Below are positions 48,201-59,637 of a stretch of DNA of 64,000 nucleotides, piece after piece; position 1 is the stretch's first letter; every line of letters begins with the position of its first letter. A program made the translations under genes and the position numbers. The notes under the pieces were generated by a model. The model had not been told where the DNA came from, did no database searches, and worked only from the letters and a program-made list of their open reading frames with translations. This DNA is from Massospora cicadina (taxonomy: Eukaryota; Entomophthoromycota; Entomophthoromycetes; Entomophthorales; Entomophthoraceae), in NCBI GenBank assembly GCA_022478985.1, contig JAKSZP010006608.1, forward strand, positions 186,001-250,000. Reading direction: 5' to 3'.

Positions 48201-49843
48201 TGTCACAGATTCAGCTAAGAAGAACTAAACTGGGCTCCCAGTCAGGGTGCGCAAGCACCCAGTTAAGGGCCCAGAATGCCAAAGGCATAGCGGTCTGAGC
48301 AACTAATAGAAGTGGGGCTTTATGGGGGATGTGAGGAAAGTAAAAGTTCAGTAACGTACCGAAGGCCCCCAAGGCAAACTAGATGGTTGCATTGGGGGCA
48401 ACTGCAAGTCCTGTGGGGGCAACCCCCAAGGGCGAAAGAGGCAGGTAGTATGACGACTCCTCCAGGGTTTGCAGTTGCTGGCCTTTGGATTTTCATAGGG
48501 GGGCTTGTGCACCAGCGAGGGATGACACAGAGGCTGACATGTGGTCAGAAGTGTGAGTGGAGTTATAGTAATACCCATGGAAGGGGTTGGGACTGAGCTT
48601 CCCTCAGAGGGGGCGCTCTAGGTCTTAATGGAGGGCCAAGCCAGCAGTGGCTGAGGTGGTTATGGAATCCAAGTCCACAAGTGGCGGGGTAGGGGTGCTC
48701 ATGTGCTGCTCTAGCCAGGAAGCAGTTTTGGAGGACTCAGCAACTGAATGGATGGAAGGGTCTCCATTAAAATGGATGTGCAAAAATGAATGAAGAAGTG
48801 AGTTTTTCATTGGGGGTGAGGTGGATTATTGCATTTATGATCCACTGCCATGTGGCAGGGTCAAGCAACTGGATAACCCAGTTGGCAAACATTGGCAGGA
48901 GGACTTGGGCAATGGCGCGTTTTGTCAGATCAATTGGCAGAATTTTTAATAAAAATTAATAAAGCAGATGGAGGCTGCGGCAAGCTAGATGGGGGATTCA
49001 AATTTTATTTAAGCAAAAGGTAAGAGAATAAACTGAAAACTACCCCCAGCTAGGGCATTTGCCTTAAAAACTGGGCTGAATGCATGGGGGAGGTATTGAG
49101 GGATTGGTCATTCAGGGGTTGGCGATAGTATTTGGTTGGCTGGCACAGAGGGGGTAGAATGCTGCTCCAGATTTCAGTAAAATTCAAAAAAAAACTTTTG
49201 AAAATTTTTCCAGTTTCCTGGAGCCAAACCAAGTTGATACTACCAATCTGGGTCCTGGTGACCCGCGTCAGCCTGTTTGCATGTTTCAGGTGTTCCAATT
49301 CGTCCTAGGAGGCAGGGGTCCATGGATCAGATTATTTGCGGCTCAAACTGATCCCTCACTTATACTACTTGTGCAATCTAAACTCCCTGGGTCCATTTTG
49401 GAGCCTTGGGGCAAATGGTCTGAGTCATTCGGGCCCTGATTTGAGATCTGAGCCATATCCCAGTCTGATTTCCAGTGCAGGCTAGTCCAGACCAGCTCCC
49501 CCAGTCCAGAATTTTCAGGCTGGGCTCCAATGTTGGGAATTGCTATTTTCCCAAAATTTTGACATATTTTGTCTGGGGAGTGGGTGTCCCAGGGGCATCT
49601 CCATGCCCCTGGTGTGCGCAATCTCCCTTCAGACTCCTTCTATCAAACTTACCAGGGTTGAGGAGGGGGGAAGAGGTGGGAATGGGGTATCTTTGGGGGA
49701 AAGCAGTCACCCAGCGCTCGTCTATCACATGGGCTAGATCGCCCAGCTGTGACAGAGGGTCCACTGGAGCCTTGGGGCCCCTTTTTATCTGGAAGGGGTG
49801 TTGATCCCTATCCAGTTGCAAGGGCTGGTCCCCAAGACTTACA
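48201..49843 (-). mobile_element. Solo LTR D2 (1.64 kb) inside element F
   Basis: 1643 bp with TGT...ACA ends, homologous end to end to D1 (11422-13051). Flanks are TCAGG (48196-48200) and CCAGG (49844-49848), a 4/5-matching target duplication. It carries no internal genes. The minus strand has the TATA-like box and AATAAAAT at positions equivalent to D1, and the conserved U3 frame (49543-49920). It splits element F between RNase H and integrase, so it inserted after F. Confidence 0.8.
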
Positions 49844-51470
49844 CCAGGTCCATACGATGGCATGACTAAACTTACCACAGTCGTGCACCCATCCAAGATC
49901 CTTACTTTTGTATCAGTCACAGTATCTTATGCTGGTATGTCCTCTTAAACACCCATCCTTGCGTAAGGCTTGGCAGCTCAACTATGTTGCCAAAGGAGTA
50001 TAATTGGTGGAAGATATGGAGACTAAACCCCGCAAGAGGCTTTTTATGCATTAAAGGATGGGTACTTTCCTCTGAGACAGGATTTGGGTCACACCTTACC
50101 TTCAAACCCACATTATTGATCACCACATCCCATCTGCAGTAGGCCACCCAGGATCAAAGTAGTGTGATGAACTGATCAAGAGGACATATAATTGGACCAA
50201 GTCCCTTAAGGATTTTCCAGTTTGTGTAGCAACCTGTGTCACTTGCACTCACTCCAAATCTGACCGTTTAAGTAAAGAAGAGTCTTTTCCACCCACTTCA
50301 ACGAGCAGAAGTTCCCTAGCATCAGTCTCAGTAGACTTTATTATGGAAATTCTCCTGCTAAAAGTGTTCAATGTTGTAATGGTGGTCGTGGTTAGTTTCA
50401 CCAGGATGGCGCAGTTTATCCCATGCCACACAACTATTATGGCAGCAGAAACAGCAATTCTGCTCATTACCCATGTGTTCTGCATGATCAGTCTTCTAGA
50501 AGAGATTTTTGAGAAATTGTGGCCATCAATTTATAGCTAGGTTTTGGAATAATTTACTAGGACTTCTCAGCATCAAGCCCTGCCATTCTATGACATATCA
50601 CCCACATTCAGATGAGCAAACTGATAGGGTCAAACAAGTATCAGAGCAATATATATAGTGTTACCCCTCAGTCACCCAGAATACCTGGGCCACAGGCCTC
50701 CCACTGTCACAGTTTAACTAATTGAACCCACTACACTCTTCTCTTTGGGTTTTCCCATTTTGGTTACTCTGGAGCATAGCCCCTTCTTTTAGAATGGGTC
50801 ATGATAAATCTCAGTGGTTCCTGGAATGAAAGAGTGCATTATCCTTATATAGGACACCCAAAAGCTTTTTTGAAACACTTTTCAATAGCAATTGATTATT
50901 ACAGGAAGTTTGTCAAGTAAAAAGCGGCTACCAGGGCATAATATCATAGTAGGCTCGCTTGTTATGCTAGATACCTAACACATAAATTTAAAAAATCCCT
51001 CACAGAAGCTAAATAGTAAGGGCTCAGGCCTTTTTACATGGAAAAGGATTTAGGTAATGGGCATAATGCATCAAGCTTTCTCCTACTGGAAGCAACATAG
51101 TATATTCAACATTTCTAAACTAACCTTTTTAAGGAGAGCAACCCACCACCCTGGAGCCTATCATTGTGGGTGACTATCAAGGGGATGAAGTTGAGGCGAT
51201 ACTGACTTCAAGGATATCCAGGGGATCTGTAAAAGCACCTTGCCGTCTGGAAAGGCTACCCCGCCTATGGAAATATTGGGTAAGCTTGAAGGACTGTTAG
51301 AATTGTAAGGAGCTGATAGCCAAGATTTATAAGTTGCATTATGGGGCCTACTACCTCCTAAGAAAATCTCTGCCATTCCTTGCTATTAAACTCCCCATAA
51401 GATACAAAAACTATGCCCTGGTCCATGCACTAAGAGGATGGATCTCTCCTATTCAAAAAAAAGAATATAG
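49844..51470 (+). pseudogene. Element F integrase remnant and C-terminal region
   Basis: Zinc-finger part at about 50125-50270 (VGHPGSK...YNWTKSLKDFPVCVATCVTCTHSKSDR-like). The core at about 50320-50480 reads SVDFIMEILL...FNVVMVVVVSFTRMAQFIPCHTT and is well preserved in one frame (50343-50540). Further pieces extend to about 50900; 50900-51470 is weakly coding. The first catalytic Asp is retained; later acidic residues are not clearly visible. Confidence 0.7.
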
Positions 51471-51699
51471 TGTAATTCTAGAAACCCAACCTATTGAACT
51501 ATACTTCAAAAGGTTCCTTTACAGATGCAAGTGGGGTCTAAAGGTGCCTGTATTTCTTTGGACCAACAGGGCGATTGGTATCATGTTATTGATGAGCGGT
51601 GGGTCACTTCTCTGACCCCAAGGATACCCAATTGTGCATTACTTTTCTACTTCTCCCATTGTGAAAAAGATTAAGGGGAAAGCTAGACAAGGTTATTTG

Positions 51700-52504
51700 G
51701 GGCCTCCTCGTAGCGCCACTGGAGAAAGCCCATGGAAACATGGGTGAGTAGCAAACACCATGCCCTAGAGAGGTGCACTGGTCGTGTCCTATGGTGGCCT
51801 AAAAGGGATTCAGGATGGTAGTAATGACTGTGCCGACCTGTTTTTGTGGGTGTCTACCACTCTCTGAGGGAAAAATATGGGCAGAAAGGGGGGAGTACGA
51901 GTCAGGCAATGGTGCCTGAGAAACGGCTTTTACACAAGCTGGGGGTTGCGCAGGTTCAGGCCCCAGGACAAGGGAGGGACAATCCTGGTTGGCTGCTCTT
52001 TGGTTCACCAGCCTACAATAAATGCCACAGTTTGCTGAGTTGACCTGAAGCTCAGCTAGCTCTCAGTTTAATCAGCATGAGCTGGCTGGTGGCAAAAGTG
52101 ATCATTAAAGAAAATAACGCATGATCTGAAAGGACTCCAAGGCTTACTGGACAAAAAGAGGCTGTAGAGTAAAGCTCCGCTATAAAAGCAGGTGGCAATG
52201 GGGAGGGCTTTGGCTTCTCCCCCCTCAGGGGCTTTATAACCTGGGTGTTGTAGGGTTATATCTCCAACAAGGTAAATGAAAGGCATATCATCTGTCCTGG
52301 CTGGTACAAACAGTTGGAAAGTTTTTAAAAATGGCGGGCATATGTCAGTTTCAGGGTAGTGTGAGCTACCCCCAAATTGGGTTCAGTCCACATTTGGTGG
52401 TGCTCAGATTCGTGAAGCACTAGTGCAGTGGGGGCAGTACCCCAAACCTTCGTCCTGCAAAGTTGCCTGCACTTGAAGACCTTCAAGACTTTCTAAAACT
52501 CAAA
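51700..52504 (+). mobile_element. Unresolved insertion E in LTR F
   Basis: About 0.8 kb absent from the 5' LTR of F. It has a TATA box (CTATAAAAGC, about 52179) and, near 52386-52400, an LTR-end/primer-site-like junction (TCCACA, then TTTGGTGGTGCTCAG), which suggests a fragment of another LTR element on the plus strand. The edges are blurred because sequence resembling LTR F (AAAGRTTAAGGG) occurs on both sides. No protein was recognised. Confidence 0.35.
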
Positions 52505-52731
52505 AAGGTTAAGGGAGCCTTTAGAGAGGTAGCTTAGATCAGGGGCCACCAGCAGGACCCCAAGAATCATCATACCCTCAGTATTTCAACACCCAACCCT
52601 TCTGGAACTAAGAACATTAACCCTAAAACTTTAAAACCTTACTAGACTAGAAAAAAAGTGGTTTGAGTCATCAAATACAAGGGTATGAGTCACAGATTAT
52701 TGGCCCAAACCAATAATTTGACCATGGGTAA

Positions 52732-53628
52732 TGTTAAATTTTAGGCCTACTTCAATTGGGCTTATCATTCTTCAGAAATAATTTGGAGTTTTGAGTGTCT
52801 ATTGTATGAAGACATTAGATCAGATGGTGAAAATTGTCAAGATATTAACTCCTTGAAAATAACACTTTAAAGCTGTATTCTTCTGTTGGATACTTGTACA
52901 ATGTATTGCTGCCCTGATCTTTCTGATCCCAAATTAATTTCTCAACCAAATACAATGAAAAAGTATTAAATACAAAAAGCTTGTATATTAAACAATTAAC
53001 TTTTAGTGATAAATGGTTGTATTTTATTAGCATCAATTTGGAGATAATTTATAGGGTTTTATGTTAACCACATCTTACCCATGACGCCTCATTTTCAATG
53101 GCACTTAGCCAGAGAAAAACATAATAAGTTCGTCTGAGGGTCTACAATCCTTTCAACTTGGGGGCATCTCACACGGCCCTAGGGTTGGTGTTAAACTCAT
53201 AATATCTCAAGACAGCATTTCTGACGCATCTGCAAATAGCTGAACTGATGCTCCTCTTAAGCAATTGGCAGTACATACCAAGGCTATTCATACCACTAAT
53301 TAGTAATTAATTTGATCAAAAACTCAATCAACATTAAAATGCTAATTTCAACGTAGACCAACAAAGCCCACATGCCCAAGTCATCAAGTCAACTATTATT
53401 ATTAAGTCTGACTTAACTAACAAAGCCCCTGATCCCATGTCATCATAGTTGAATATTATCAAGTGGAATTTCTAGGCCACAAATCCCAAGTTCAGATATA
53501 CTTAGTATATTTTTGGTCCATAATCACTATAAAAATTTGATATAATACATAATAAATTAGCATCAGCTAATATTATTGTTTCCACTATCAAATTACCTGA
53601 CAATTTAGGTCTAGTCAACCATTTAACA
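52732..53628. mobile_element. Insertion H: probable solo LTR of 0.9 kb
   Basis: 897-bp insertion in LTR F with TGTTAAAT...ATTTAACA ends and flanking pentamers GGTAA (52727-52731) and GGTAG (53629-53633). The uninterrupted site is seen in the 5' LTR at about 43686 (GAGTAGTT). Size and ends resemble LTR B (about 904 bp), but I could not establish clear homology. The orientation is undetermined because the ends are symmetrical. Confidence 0.65.
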
Positions 53629-55041
53629 GGTAGTTTTTAATATACATTGACTGGTTTATTTGATCTCAAATGAAGTAGAATACACCAAAAAATCAATCTG
53701 AGCAAATCTACAAAGATTGGGACTATCAAATTGATTCTGCTGACAATCCAAGAGATCCTCTATCAAAGCTTTTATGAGTTCATACAAATTTATCATTAAC
53801 CTTCTCCACCTCATGTTGCTCTTCCTGACTCAACCAAAGAAAATTAACAAAAAGGGGGCCCAAGCTATGCCAATTTCAAGCCACCCTCCAATACCCGCCT
53901 TCAAGTATAAAGACAACAGCCTTCTGGGTCTGTTGTCAGTTCATATTCTAATTTATGTTTTTTTTAAAAAAACCTGTTTTTCTCATTTGCTCTCCAAAGA
54001 ATGCTGGTTTATCAAATTACAATAATTTTTATTTGAATTGGCAAATAAAACCACCATTAGTGTCCTAAATAATAATTGTTGAGTGTGCACTCCAATCCAT
54101 CAATCTAGCAGCTTGCTGTGCACTAATGGAAATCATAATGAGCTATGCTCCAAATATTATCCCCAATCCGCCATACCAGAAGTCTATTGCTTCCACCAGA
54201 TTTGCCCTGCTGACTCACCACTGGCTTAGTACAATCTGATATACAAGGTTTTAAACCCATTATACATGGAGACCATTTTCAACCGCCATGTTTAGCCCAC
54301 AGATTCGCCACTGGTCTAAACAATCTGGACAACAAGAAGCCTTTAAACCCACCAATTTTCATACATTGTACATGAGTGAAGAACGCCCATCCACTCAACT
54401 TAGAAAGGGATCCCAGTTTCAAGATCATCCAGAGCATCTATCCTTGGGGCAATCTACCCAAGATTATATAAACAAACTGATCTACCGCTCTATTATCTTT
54501 GCTAAAACTGTGCATCAGTTTGATCCACCACAACAGCTGCAGAATGATCACCAAGATCACCCTATAAATGAATTGAACCATTTCAATCTTATTTCTGAAC
54601 TGAACCATCACAATTGTAAAGTAGTAACTTCAAGTGAGACTAGTGGTTATCAGCGACATGAAGAGGAACCAGAGTATTTTTGAACAAGTACCAAAGGCCA
54701 GCAACCATCACCCAGGAGGAGTGGTCATCCTCACTGCCTCCTCCCCCTTGGGGTTACCCCAGTAAGACCCACAGTTGCCCCCCATTGCAGCCATTTAGTT
54801 TGCTACAGAGATTTTTGGTATGTTACTAAATTTTTAGATCCTCACAGGAATCAAAGGGCATCCCTACTACAAGTTGTTAGGACCGCTATGCCATTAACAA
54901 ACCATGCTTTTTACTGGGTTTTCACACACCCAGACTGGAAGTCCAGTCTTACTTCAATTGGCAGAATCCATGACAAGTAGAATATATCAATCTATTTGTG
55001 TTACCTAAACTCTTTCTTTAAAAGTTTGTCTAGTATGTATA

Positions 55042-55155
55042 ATTTATTTCATTGGAGTGAATTTACCTAGTATAGTAGACAGTTGTCTTGCAATAAAAAG
55101 GAGTATATTATTCCAGACATAATATTAACTAAGTATTCACTCCAATGAAATAAAT
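55042..55155. repeat. 114-bp element with perfect 21-bp inverted repeats
   Basis: ATTTATTTCATTGGAGTGAA plus one T (55042-55062) is repeated exactly in reverse complement at 55135-55155. The inner flanks are partly complementary. It looks like a tiny MITE or a hairpin-forming element; no clear target duplication was seen. Confidence 0.7.
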
Positions 55156-56550
55156 AACTTACTCTTGTCAAGATGACTATTAGCCACCACTGCTAAATCC
55201 TAAAGTAAAGTCAGGTATTTAACAACCTTCTCTATATCATACAATAGTTTCTAGAACAGTATCTGCTTGCTCCAAAATAGCTGTAAAAAGAAGGCATCTA
55301 TATTATCTGTCATGTATAAAGTATATTTAAAGGTTATGGCTATAAAGATAGACTAAGATATTGATAAAAAGTTCAATCAGTTTTATGTGGTACATATATT
55401 ATCCATGGTTTTAGAGAAAAAGCTTTTTACCTGCTTAAAATATACAAATAATTTAATTTTCACCAAACAGCCATTATAAATTGCATATTTAGTTGTAATG
55501 AGAGCCATATACTTTATGTAAACAATATGATACTTTTAATGATAATAAGAGTATACTATCTTGAGTCAGTATAAGCGGCTAGCATAATTAATCAAACTCA
55601 GAAGAGGAGTAACATCTCAGCCTAATAGGTTTGATGCTAGTATAAAAAACTATGTATGTTTATGTTGTAAAAATTATATGCAAAATAGAAGCTTTTATAG
55701 CAATCATGGGATCTAAGTTTTAACAATTAAGATATACCATGCAGCCTTTTTTAAAAATTTTAATAAAAGATTATATGATGATTAGATTGACAAAAAGTTC
55801 ATAAATCAAATAACTAAAGTAATTACTTATGTGCTATAAGTTAGTGCATATCTAAATTAAGATTGAAAGATCATGAAATGATATACTGAATAAAAATTTA
55901 ACTTAATAAAGGTGGGGATACAAGGATAAAAGAGAAATTTTGTAACCCCTTGTTCTTTGATTACATAACAACCTTTATCCAAATTATTACTTATATTCTA
56001 AAATTGATAGTTAGTTCACAACTCTATTACATCTTGTTGCATCATGGTAAGTTTATACTAAGTTTGAATAATGGACACATGCTCATAAAACTTTCTTTCT
56101 GATGTTGCTATAGATTAAAAACTGTTATCACTCTGCCAATTATTGCTGAATTAAATTAATATTAAATTATAGACCCATTAGCGTTTCAGTATGCACCCCC
56201 TTAATTTTTTTGTAGCATAAGTTATCCATTTCCTACACTTCCACATTTTTATTTGTTATAAAAAGTATAGTTCTTTATAATCCATACTACATTATGGCAT
56301 ATAATAATAATCAAGTACACTTAAGTGTAATATATCTGATAAATAATATAAGAAGAAAGCTAAGTATGTTAAAAGGTAATGGTAAATAAAAGTAACTGCA
56401 AAAGACCTAAAATTCTTATGGTTTAGTTTGTTAAATTAAAGTGTATTTATGACTGAAAATTGTAAATCCTCCAGTTTTTAGAAGTCTACTTTGTTCTAGG
56501 GACCTAAGACAACTTTTATAGGGTTTTACAAGCCAATTCATATATTTTTA

Positions 56551-56739
56551 ATTGATTTTAGCATCCATTTTTGCCAATACATATATTTTTTGTTATTTAT
56601 TTGCATCCATTAAAGGTTATCCTGTATATTTTTTATAGTTTTTAATATACAAAAATCAATAAACTATAAAAATTGGCTTTTAATGGATGTAAATATAAGA
56701 AAATAAATGAACTTGCCTATAATTGATGCTAAAATCAAT
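56551..56739. repeat. 189-bp imperfect fold-back element
   Basis: The termini ATTGATTTTAGCATC (56551-56565) and its exact reverse complement (56725-56739) enclose imperfect arms of about 85 bp that share GCATCCATTAAA and TTTTTATAGTTT blocks around a centre near 56645. The layout is that of a fold-back MITE. No coding capacity or obvious target duplication. Confidence 0.65.
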
Positions 56740-58580
56740 GAAAGATTTACAAATTATCCAGAAAACCTTGTATTATACACTCATGACTCCTTTCCTTCTC
56801 ATGCTGCTACAGATGCAGGTTATAAAGAACCAATAAAAAAGTACTATTTTGCAGTACCTAAAAACCTAAGTCAAAACTAAGTTTAATCTTGATGAAGGCT
56901 ACAGGAAAGTCAATATCTTAGTTACCTTTTTATGCTTTTTATTAAAATTTACTGCAGCAATTTATAGCTATAAGGAAGTAGTGCTAGGTTTAAACCCTAC
57001 ATCTTTTGGAAGTTGAAACTATGTTGTGTATATTAGAAACTAAATCCTTATAGTTATCATTTAGCTCTATATCTTAGAGTTCTTCTACATTAATTCAATA
57101 GAAAAATATCTATCTTTAAAGAATTCAACGGTTAATATTTCACTTGGTGGAGCAAACTGGTAGAAGATACAAGTTTACTATAGATAAGCTTGGTTGAATT
57201 TCATGGTTCTAATAATGGATTTACATTGATTAAATTACAATGCAATTTATTAAGTTTAATGTTTGGCATAATTTAAACGTTTCAGGTATTAGTTTATTGT
57301 ACAGCTTTTTAAGAATGATTCAGTAATTAGCTCATAGGTTCTTTATAGCCCTATGCAGTATAATCAAAAGGTCGATAATCCTCATGATAAGCAACCAAAA
57401 AATATAGCTTTACAAGTAGTATGGCCTCAATCTTTAAAGATACCTGATCAGTAGTATACCATTTGATCAACTATAAAGCTATAACTAAAGCCCACATGAG
57501 TTTGCTATGCAAACTCTAAATAAGTAAATAAATACCACTTACCAAATTAAGTATCTATGTTATAGGCAGTTTTCTAGCCTAGCGTTTGAGACAGCTAGTT
57601 TTTTAAACATAACTCAGAGTTTGGGTGATCTATGCATCGATCTTAAGATTCTAATATCTTCACAGATAGGTATAGATAATAGCCATAGACTAAATTTTTT
57701 GATTGTTATGGTAACCTAACCAACATGCCCGTTTTATGTCAGACTATGATGATGCTCTAACAAGGTAAGTGCCTGCCATGAGATGATCTACAATCTTATA
57801 TGTCTTAACTATAATGCTAACTTTTTAGAGGTGAGAAGTGCCCCAGAAGTCCAAAGCTTTTAAACCAACTGCCTTTAAGTAGATTTGAAAACTTATCAAC
57901 AACATATCAATGATGCAAGTGATTCTCATGCATCCATTTTCTGTGGCCAGAGGAGCTAAAATCATGTGAAAAATTTATAGTCTACATCAACGGTCCAGTT
58001 AAGTGCCATTGTAAAGCCAGATCTATATAGCACAACCCATCAGAGCTTTGCATAGGGGTGATTTTCCGTTGGATGATCTCTTAAGAAAACCTCTAGACTT
58101 TGCTTCCCCTTCTACATAATAGGTATCTCAAATTACACCAGTAATGATTAGATCACCTAATTTGCTGTTATATAATATAGTAAAGTCAAGCCTATAGCCT
58201 TATAAAGTATTGCTGATCTATCAATAGCGTAAGCTTATAAAAATATGCCATAGATCTTGATATCTGTACAGGTTAAATTACAGATATGGCTAAGATAGTG
58301 AAGTTATACATCTGCATCGATTCAAAGTAAGCTTCTTGTGGCCCTATTATTGTTGAAGTTTAGGGTTTCCAAGAAGGTTTAGTAAGGGGTTACTAAACTA
58401 TATATAACAGAAAGGATCCCTCCCTTCTGAATAATTCTATGCACCCCTAAAAATTGGTTGGCCTAATAAGCAAAAGCAGTTGCTACCCTTGGATCACGAT
58501 TCAATCCTCACTTTATGCAGTAGTTAAGGTATTATACCAAAGGCGCCTAATGATCAGTTGTTACATAAGTTGATACCAAA

Positions 58581-58745
58581 AATAGTTTCTTACTTATTTT
58601 TTAAAAACTCCATATCATTAATTAAATACTGTTAAGAGGAGAGGGCGAAAATTATGTCTGCCCTAGCCCGAACAGGTTTCGAACCAGTTATGGCATTTTT
58701 ACCCCACCTTACATGTGGTTACAGGCGTGCGCAACTACACCCGGC
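58581..58745 (-). mobile_element. SINE-like element with SRP Alu-domain-type 5' end
   Basis: 165-bp element on the minus strand, flanked by a perfect 9-bp direct repeat GATACCAAA (58572-58580 and 58746-58754 on the plus strand). It starts GCCGGGTGTAGTTGCGCACG followed by CCTGTAACC. The stem GUGU/GCAC, the loop between them, the UGUAA turn and a following CCAC/GUGG stem match the fold of the SRP (7SL) RNA Alu domain. A perfect RNA polymerase III B box (GGTTCGAAACC, 58675-58685) lies about 60 bp inside; T runs at about 58648 and 58607 could terminate transcription. No SRP S domain is present, so it is a SINE or pseudogene rather than SRP RNA. A tRNA origin is less likely: no acceptor pairing is found. 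Confidence 0.6.
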
Positions 58746-58754
58746 GATACCAAA

Positions 58755-59637
58755 GATTAATCAGGGTGAGATAAAATTTTTTTTGATACAATTCCAAAGC
58801 GACAGCTTTTAGTTAATGGAGCACCTCCGGTATGGTAAAAGCTGAATCCCGCCATTAATATCTAGCGTCATTCCAAGGCTGCCCACCCCAATTAAAAGTT
58901 TGGGCAAACCTGAGAGTATAGATTAACCGAGGTAGACGACCTTTGAAGCGGTTATAATTACAATACCCCAATTAAGTTGTAAAGTTGGCTTAGGCTTATT
59001 TCTGATGAATTGGGGTTCCAGGTAAAAGCTGGCTGGTATCTGGTTTATAATCAACTTTTCGATATATGGTATAGCTTAACAAGTTCTCACACGGTACAAA
59101 ACTTTGCCCACCGTAAAACTTTTAAGTTGTGCTCTTAACCTACGCTCCTTGGGGTTATGATGGATATCACAAGCCCTCGTCGAATCCGACCATGGGCTGG
59201 GTTATGAAAGTTTTGAGATGGCAACTTCTATTCGGCTTGGGATACAAGAGGTCGTAGTTTACAACGTTGGAATCCAACTACCCGGTTATCTAAAGGCTGG
59301 ATGCCCTACCCCAACTTTCAACTTGTACCTATACCTTCCAACGTGAAAAACTGTACCTCGGCTACAATAGATATCCTTGACGGTAAACCCACCCGAAAGT
59401 AAAAGATGTAGCCTTTTGGCTATACTTGATTTGGATACCCCAAGTCAATAATTACTCTAAAATCCTAAACGTCTAGCAGATCTTTGGTAAAGTGCCCTAC
59501 CGATACCATAGGCAATGGATTTTTAAACCGATGGCGCCCATTTTATAGCTTGGCGAATGCACCCTAAGGTTTTATAATTAGATCAACCTAATAGATACAA
59601 ACCCTGGAGGTATGATACGGCTTTATCCTAGAAGAGA
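58755..59637. other. Non-coding region downstream of the phosphatase gene
   Basis: About 880 bp without a usable frame. Less AT-rich and more complex than the spacer to its left. May contain the 3' untranslated region and terminator of the myotubularin gene, but no polyadenylation signal stands out. Confidence 0.4.

Larger units (their letters stand above)
51471..54975 (+). repeat. 3' LTR of element F, interrupted by insertions
   Basis: Starts TGTAATTCTAGAAACCC and ends GGCAGAATCCATGACA at 54975. LTR sequence is present at 51471 to about 51700, 52505-52731 and 53629-54975. It is interrupted by an unresolved segment (about 51700-52504) and by insertion H (52732-53628). The final part (54890-54975) also matches the end of the D LTRs, showing the families are related. 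The flanking pentamers of F (ACTAT at 43257 and AGTAG at 54976) share three of five bases. Confidence 0.7.
54976..58580. other. AT-rich gene-free spacer
   Basis: About 3.6 kb with no frame of 60 codons or more and no recognised transposon protein. It contains two inverted-repeat elements, listed separately. It marks the right-hand limit of the retrotransposon nest. Confidence 0.6.

Noticed and set aside
53155..53170. Polypurine-like tract CAACTTGGGGGCATC as an LTR F boundary
   Set aside because: It lies inside insertion H; the true LTR F start was fixed at 51471 by alignment with the 5' LTR.
58441..58520. Weak tRNA-like sequence (GATTCAATCC) on the plus strand
   Set aside because: No pairing acceptor stem or anticodon arm can be drawn.
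58650..58746. Possible tRNA gene on the minus strand (perfect B box, TTCGAAA T-loop)
   Set aside because: The 5' end GCCGGGT has no complementary 3' acceptor strand, the T stem has a U-U mismatch, and no standard anticodon arm forms. The SINE/Alu-domain reading with a flanking 9-bp duplication explains more.
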